Assembly: GCA_018417955.1 (NCBI GenBank)
Contig: JACTVC010000017.1
Location: 496,001 to 560,000, forward strand
Direction: 5' to 3'
DNA: 64,000 nucleotides
Source: Laccaria trichodermophora
Lineage: Eukaryota > Basidiomycota > Agaricomycetes > Agaricales > Hydnangiaceae
The notes below the pieces were generated by a model. That model searched no databases. It was given only the letters and a program-made list of their open reading frames with translations, and was not told where the DNA came from. A program made the position numbers and the translations under genes. Of the stretch, positions 57,848 through 64,000 are shown in pieces (within the stretch, counting starts at the first letter, position 1; the number at the start of each line of letters is the position of its first letter).

Positions 57848-59606
57848 ATGTCTTTTTCACTTGCTGCGCCAACATTGAAATCCCCTGTTTCCGCCTCCTA
57901 TACGCGAACCACGTGCCGTCCATCCATCAATGACGTCTTTGAATGGAGCACGCGACCTACCAACTGGCATGCATCGAGCGGAGCGACCATCATGACTTCC
58001 ACCACCGCAAAAACGACGTCCTCCCAAGCCAAACCCTCCCTCCGCAGAAGAATGCACAGACACATGCTCGACCACGCGCCCTCCCTCTCCAGCTTGAACT
58101 CGCTCGCTTCAGCTGAGCTCAAGATCTTGCCTGAGATCACTCACCGAGCTCGCCGAGGGAAAGACGGAGGGGAAGAACAGGAGGGCGAAGATGGGAGCCC
58201 TGAAACGGAGTATGAGAGTCGGACGTCGAGTGATGAGGAGGATGAGGATGAGGATGAGACGCCTCCTCAAGAGAAGGGGAAGGAAAAGTTGAGCCCGAGA
58301 CGACAGCGCCCCAAGATCGACACGTTGGGATTGGGCGGCGCGCTTCAAAGCCCCTCTCCGCGAATGAGGCATTCCAGCTCTAGCTCAAGCTCGACGATGT
58401 CGCCCGGCTCACGCGCATGGTACGAATTCGACCTTGCAGTTGTCGTCGCCCTCGTTTCGCCAATCGGCAATTGGCTCACGGGGGGAGACCATATCAAGAA
58501 CCTTCTCCTGATCATTTTACTCATTTTTTATTTACACCAGATTATCGAAAGTACGTCCCTTCTTTTTTCCTCCCAACGTTATGTAGTTGACGCATCACGA
58601 AGTCCCATGGGAGCTCTACCAAAAATCCCGCCCACGCCGTCGTTCCCCCACCCTTCCTCCCCTCCCAGAATCCACGGAACCGCCCTCCTACAGAACCTAC
58701 GCAGCATCCGAACTCCGCTCATTCGAACTCTCTCTCCTCTTCCTAACCTTCCTCTCACCCTTCCTCGGCGCCCTCTTACTACGCTACGCAACATCCGCCG
58801 TCCTAGGCCCTCAATCCGTCTCATGGTTCAGCACGGGTCTCTTCGTATTAGCAACGGGCATGAGACCATGGTCACACCTCGTCGAAAGGATCCGCACGCG
58901 TACGGCTGAACTGCACGATTTGGTGCATTACCCTACACCGCACTCTTCCTCTGCTGCACATAGTGATTTAGAGAGGCGGGTTCTCGAGCTAGAGAGGAAA
59001 TTGAGCAAGATGGGGAAGAGGGTTGGAGGGGTTGTCGATGAGGTTTACGAGTATGTTGACGAAGCTGTTGATGGGGTCCAGCATTCGTTGAAGAAGCAGG
59101 AGAGGAGGTGGGATAAGTGGGATGGGAGGGTTAGGGAGGTTGAGGAGAAGTTGAATAAGCCCCCCCCTTCGGCCCCGGAGCGAGGCAAGCTTAGCTTGGG
59201 TTTGGATGGGGCGTATGCGCATTCGTTGCTTGCTTATGTGCTGCCGCAGTGGCTTTTGGATTTTGACGCGCCGTATTATACGAGGGGGCTGTACTATGGC
59301 CCTTCTTTGTACTCCCCCACCAACACATCTACGATCGCGTCGAGGCAACACCACCACCATCATCAGCACTATCAACATCCTTCCTTTCCTTCGTCTCCGT
59401 CGACTCCATTGGAAACTATCGTTGAGGAAGACGATTCGACGACTCTGAATGGGAATGCGAATGGGAAGTGTCAAGAGAAAGAGAAATATCGGTACCCTTT
59501 GCTCGCGCGCCCGATGTGGATTACGTCGAGCATTATCATGCGGGTGGGCTATCTTTTGATGGCGCCGCTGAGGGCGGTTGTTAGGATGGTTTTGAGGCGG
59601 TATTGA
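57848..59606 (+). CDS. Multi-TM fungal membrane protein of unknown function, intact copy A
   Basis: Two exons (57848-58550, 58603-59606) splice in phase (A|TC) to 568 residues. The N-terminal ~190 residues are disordered: basic RRRMHRHMLDHAPS, an acidic Ser/Glu/Asp tract, then RPKIDTLGLGG and a poly-Ser run. The first membrane segment is AWYEFDLAVVVALVSPIGNW with LLLIILLIFYLHQI just after. Exon 2 has LLFLTFLSPFLGALLLRYA and VSWFSTGLFVLATG, then a charged coiled-coil (RRVLELERKLSKMGKRVGG), a His-rich stretch and a C-terminal hydrophobic segment ending RAVVRMVLRRY. The (H/G)DHIKNLLL...FYLHQ(I/L) and PWELY words recur in conserved fungal proteins without assigned function. The start could instead be 57991 (MTSTTAK). 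It is the only unbroken member of six copies here. Confidence 0.75.
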
Positions 59607-61080
59607 GGCGAGTCGGGTTCGTCGTCGCGTGGGACCCACTGGAATGGTTTCCTTGCCCACACGCACACTTGCGTCTCCGATTTTTCCGAGCCGTTTCTCC
59701 CCTCTCATAACCCTTGCCCCCCTCAACGTCGTCCAAGTCGTCCAAGTCGTCCGCGCCCATCGCCTCTTTGCACTATTCATACCTGCCCTTCAGCAAGCCA
59801 GCATATCCCCGTCCGTTTCTTCTTGGGATCCAGATTCGAATTCAAAGACGTATATCCAATCACGACTCGCACCAAATCCGTTCATGTCTTATCATTATAT
59901 TCCAGTCGAACGTTTCTTTTCTCTACCCAGCCTGCTGCCGTTTTCCGATGAATGCCTCTTGGTGCACAACCAATCCCGAAGAACAGGTCCCCTCCTTGTT
60001 ACCCAAACAATCCCGAAGAACAGGTCCCCTTTAATTCGTCCTAGCTGCTACCATTCCCGGAGAATCGGTCACTATCGTGGATTCCTGCTATCGCCCCAAA
60101 CGACCGTTTCCAGACGACCGCGCCCTGCTTTCGCTCTTTGCCCCTACCACCCCGTTACCACTACTTCCCTCTCTGCCACCTGATACCGTCTCCCCTTCTT
60201 GCTGATATCGTCTTCCCTGATTGCTGATATCCAGATCGATCGTCCGCTCGTCCTTGATAATCCCGCATCCCGTCAATTCCGCGCCCTGCATACCTGTCCC
60301 ATTCATTTTCTGCAAACTGTAATCCGTACCCCGCGGGTATCAGTGATTCCGCACCCCGTATCACAGTCTGCACAGTCCTTCCGCACCCCACAACCCCACA
60401 TGCCCTGTACACCTGTCTCTGTAATTGCCACCTATCATTGTACGCATACACGTCACTTTTTCAATTTTTTTTTTCTTTCCCGCCGTTCCTTGAACTTCGT
60501 TACTCTTCCTTTCTTTGTATACACTGTTGTATTCCATATCGGTTTTGAAATTTTTCGTTTCGGTGTCAGTTCAAACACACATGGATCATTCAAGCTTCAA
60601 GGACTTGTGGTGGACAAACTATGGCACTCTCTCGTACAACTCCGTGTCACCCCCACACCCCGCGCATCAGGCTTAATTCCACATCTGAGTAAAGTTCCAT
60701 GTAACTTTTTATCCCTCACTGTTAATGATTTATTAGGAAAGGAAAGTACCACGCAGCCTTGAAGGTAAAATAAATTCGCGTTCTCGAAACTGAGAAGTCT
60801 GAAGAATGGTCAGGTTGAATACTTAATCAATCCCTCCACCGCTGCCAAAACGATTGCAAGCTATGACTATTTCAATAGTATCGAGTCCTTCACCGCTGTT
60901 TTACAAAAGTTTGAGAGATATGCATGTATTGAAAGACCTGTTGAGAAATTCTCTCCTCTTTCGAAAAAAAGAAAAAAATGAGAAAACCGCAAGCGAACCA
61001 CATCGAAACGTATCCCTCCGTCCTTCACTTTGGAAAGAGCAGTAGGTATTCAAAATAGTTACCAGGGAGTCATTAACGAT
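59607..61080 (+). other. 3' tail of copy A and convergent spacer to NLR2
   Basis: 59607-60560 is the repeated ~0.8-0.9 kb tail (also after copies B, C and E). 60700-60860 is an inverted match to 27190-27400. No separate gene is supported; the long open frames here fall in the repeated tail and are not conserved in frame between copies. Confidence 0.6.
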
Positions 61081-64000
61081 CTACGTCAATGACGATCCGA
61101 CCTCTGCATCAGTGCCTTCAGAAATGTCCCCATGGTCACCTATCACCGCACCACGCTCCCTTAACGCCGGAAGTAAGTGCTCTAAAGACCAAGTGCGATG
61201 GGGATCGTCAACCGGACAATCAAGAAGTCTGTTGTACAATGAAGTTGCTTCAGTGAGATCTTGCAAGAGGTTGCCTTTGTCAAACCGAGTTTGGAGGGCA
61301 AAAGCAAGGTATTTGAGGTATCCGGAATGTTGTGGATGATGTGCCGGTAGAAGAAAAAGTGCCTCTCTGCGCAAGGAAATTGCCTTGTCGAGGTCATTTG
61401 AAGTATGAGTTTGAAGGGCATTGGCAAGGTTATTGAGCGACATGAAGCGATCTGGATGAGGTGTTGGCCGAAGAAGAAGTGCCTCTTGGTGCAAGGAAAT
61501 TGCTTCATCAAGGTCATTTGAAACACCCCACTGTTCAAAACGAGCATGAAGGGCATTGGCAAGGTTATTGAGTGACATGGAGTGATCTGGATGAGGTGTT
61601 GGCCGAAGAAGAAGCGCCTCTCGGTGCAAGGAAATTGCTTCGTCAAGGTTGTTTGAAGTGCCCCGCTGTTTAAAACAAGTTTGAAAGGCATTGGCGAGGT
61701 TATTGAGTGACATGGAGCGATCTGGATGAGGTGCTGGACGAAGAAGAAGCGCCTCTCGGTGCAAGGAAATTGCTTCGTCAAGGTCATATGAAGTGCCCCG
61801 CTGTTCAAAACGAATTTGAAGGGCTATGGCAAGATTATTGAGTGACATGGAGTGATCTGGATGAGGTGCTGGATGAAGAAGAAGTGCCTCTCGGTGCAAG
61901 GAAATTGCTTCCTCAAGGTCATTTGGAGTGCCCTGCTGTTCAAAATGAGTTTGAAGGGCTGCAGCAAGATTATTGAGTGACATGGCATGATCTGGATGAG
62001 GTACTGGCTGAAGAAGAAGCGCCTCTCGGTGCAAGGAAATTGCTTCATCAAGGTTGTTTGAAGCACCCCACCATTTATAACGAGTGTGAAGGGCATTGGC
62101 GATTCTATTGAGTGACTGGGCGCGATCTGGATGAGGTGCTGGTTCCAGACCATGACGAAATGCAGTAATCTTGTTGTCCAAGTCTCTGTTAGACTGGCTT
62201 TGTTTGTGTAATCTCTCATAGGCAAACCCTAACGCCTTCCATGTCTGCATATCAAGTGGCTGGAGTCGTATGGCAATCTCAAGACATTGAATGTGATATG
62301 ACAGTGTGGTGACGTCTTCCTCCCCAATCATAACAGCTACCTCATAAGGCAACGCAGACTTTTGGATGCCGTCAAGAGAGAAGTTATGGCCATCCTGGAA
62401 TCTGGCTGTGATACAAGGTAGAAACAGTGTAGCCCAATGACGCATCGCTTCCTCCGATATCAGATCCATACCCACTGTACCGCTCAGTGGTACCAATTGT
62501 TGACGTGGGGTTCCACTTGAAAAGTGCAGAGGCCAAAATTTGACAGCATATGGTTCTACACCACGAAGCTCTGCGTAAGTGCAAGTCTTTCCCCGAAAAG
62601 ATGGGAGTAACTCGACAAATACAATCTCAAGGCATCTATTTGCCAATATGTAGTGCGCTTCAAGTTCTGTAATGGTAATAGCTTGAAATCTCTTGTCATC
62701 AGACTCTGTGGTGATGAATTCAACAAACGACGCATGGAATCGTTCTGTTGCTGGAGATACAAGATTAGTTTTGGGGTCACCCTGCGTTTGCAAGGCTGCC
62801 AGCCGTTGGTGAATTTCCTCTGTGGCGGGCCCAGGTATGTCTAAGAGATGCACGAAATCGCCAATTGGCAGGGCTTCCTGCAGAACTAATGTTGCTGCAA
62901 GGAACTTTCTGAGTATCCCTCGAATGTGTGGAGGGAAAGAGGCCAAAATAGCACCACGATATAGACGCTCAAGCTGCCCGCCTTCTGGACCATCTTTCTG
63001 ATTGATCACCTTCTCTTCAGACGACAGGATTTGATCAAGTATTTCGTGCGGATATCTAGTATCAAATTTATTCGTTACCAACAATCGTGCCGTTGCTGCC
63101 CAGATAAGGAGACCATCAGCACGAGCTGCCAATCGATGGATTTTGTCATCGTCGGGCTTGCGCCCTCTCCAGTTTATATCACCTGATAAGAAGTGCTGAT
63201 GGAAGTAACACTCGATAACTGTCTGTGAGGCCGGGGGAAGAGGGTATTTGCGGCGGGCTGGCATCTTATTGACAACCCATTCAATGGAGTAATTGAAGCG
63301 ACTTGTCAGGACAAATTTCAAAGGAGAGGGCGATGAAATATGCACAAGTTCCGCCAGGAATGATTCATAATTTCGCCATTCATCCAGACCATCCACAACA
63401 ACGACAAGCTGATAAGGGTACCCGAGCGCACGAATTGGGTCGAAAATATATGCCATGAAATAATCCCTAAGCCCGTCGTGTGGGCCATCGAGCGTCCTTG
63501 CAGCATCGGCAATCTTAGCGATGGCTTGCGGATACATCGCGCCAAGCTGTCTGGAGATCATCTGGATGACCCTCTTGGGGGACTCTGTAGTCAAATTGGT
63601 GAGAAATATACCCCCAGCAAGGCGGTCCTCCGATTTGAGAAGGTGGACCAATTCCTGAGCGACGGTCGATTTACCTAGGCCAGTGGCACCATGTACCCAG
63701 AGGACAGACTCTGGGGCGTTAGCTATCCAGTCGGAAACATCCTGTATAACGTCATCTCGACTTTTCTCAAGATATTCATTGCGTGTAAAGTCTGGATGGC
63801 TTGGCAGGCTGTTCAGTGATGCGAAATCTGGTTGATGTCAATTTACTTCACCGCGCAGTCAGAAATCTCGGACTCACCAAATTTCCGGTTGAGTTCCTCC
63901 GTATCCAGCTTTATATTTACCGAATTTTCCGTCTAATCACAAGTTCGTCAAAGACCTGTGGCATTACGAGGACGTCACAAACCTGAAACAATTGGATTGC
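61081..64000 (-). CDS. NLR-type STAND protein 2 (NACHT-TPR), 5' end outside window
   Basis: Inverted paralogue of the gene at 22902-27009. Visible parts: the large last exon 63827-61081, the 55-nt exon 63932-63878, and the end of another exon from 64000 to 63983, with the same splice positions as NLR1. The NACHT motifs are kept (WVHGATGLGKST, VVVVDGLDEW, FVLTSRFNYS). The C-terminus again has eight TPRs, several nearly identical to each other (SNNLDEAISLHREALLLRP), more homogeneous than in NLR1. That is typical of NLR repeats under concerted evolution. It stops with TAG at 61081. The MLKL-like N-terminal domain would lie beyond the right edge. The last exon has no frame break. Confidence 0.88.

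Overview
The window looks like nuclear DNA of an agaricomycete (mushroom-forming) basidiomycete. The evidence is the many introns of 46-70 nt with GTRNGT donors, two lipopeptide mating-pheromone precursor genes ending in a CaaX box, four STAND/NLR-type NTPase genes of the fungal NACHT/NB-ARC plus TPR kind, a DUF8191-like protein, and a DIRS/Ngaro-like tyrosine-recombinase element. I do not name a species.

Layout. 1-5 kb is a conserved housekeeping block on the minus strand: a two-Myb telobox protein (cut by the left edge) and the proteasome lid subunit Rpn9 (7 exons, complete). 6-9 kb holds broken copies of genes that recur later in the window (a small one-TM protein split by a ~0.95 kb insertion, a truncated multi-TM gene copy, a fragment of the Rpn9 last exon). 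9.07-12.54 kb is a 3.5 kb element with perfectly organised split direct repeats that encodes a Gag-like zinc-knuckle protein and a tyrosine recombinase but no reverse transcriptase. 13.1-15.0 kb holds two 31-residue pheromone precursor genes encoding identical peptides. 15.5-20.7 kb has a DUF8191-like gene, a coiled-coil protein and a protein kinase, all with clean gene models. 22.9-29.7 kb and 57.8-64 kb are two inverted copies of one block: an NLR (MLKL-like N-terminus, NACHT, eight TPRs) convergent with a multi-TM membrane-protein gene. 31.4-38.3 kb is a ~6.9 kb foldback element whose arms are tandem 90-bp units. 40.0-44.0 kb is a STAND NTPase gene whose 3' part splits into 29 micro-exons, 26 of them a single codon. 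49-51.8 kb is an NB-ARC/kinesin-light-chain-type TPR protein. The rest is repeat-derived or empty.

Functionally the window pairs a housekeeping edge with an accessory region rich in incompatibility/immunity-type receptors (four STAND NTPases), pheromone signalling genes with no receptor gene nearby, and several mobile elements. One multi-TM gene family has an apparently intact member (57.8 kb) and five decayed copies; two of these share the same frameshift, so duplication continued after inactivation.

The observation I consider most unusual is the serial single-codon exon array at 41.9-43.7 kb. Next come the RT-less Gag+YR element with split direct repeats, the foldback element, and the pheromone genes, which are too short for ordinary ORF calling. 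Exon borders were read by eye from splice consensus and reading-frame continuity, not from transcripts.
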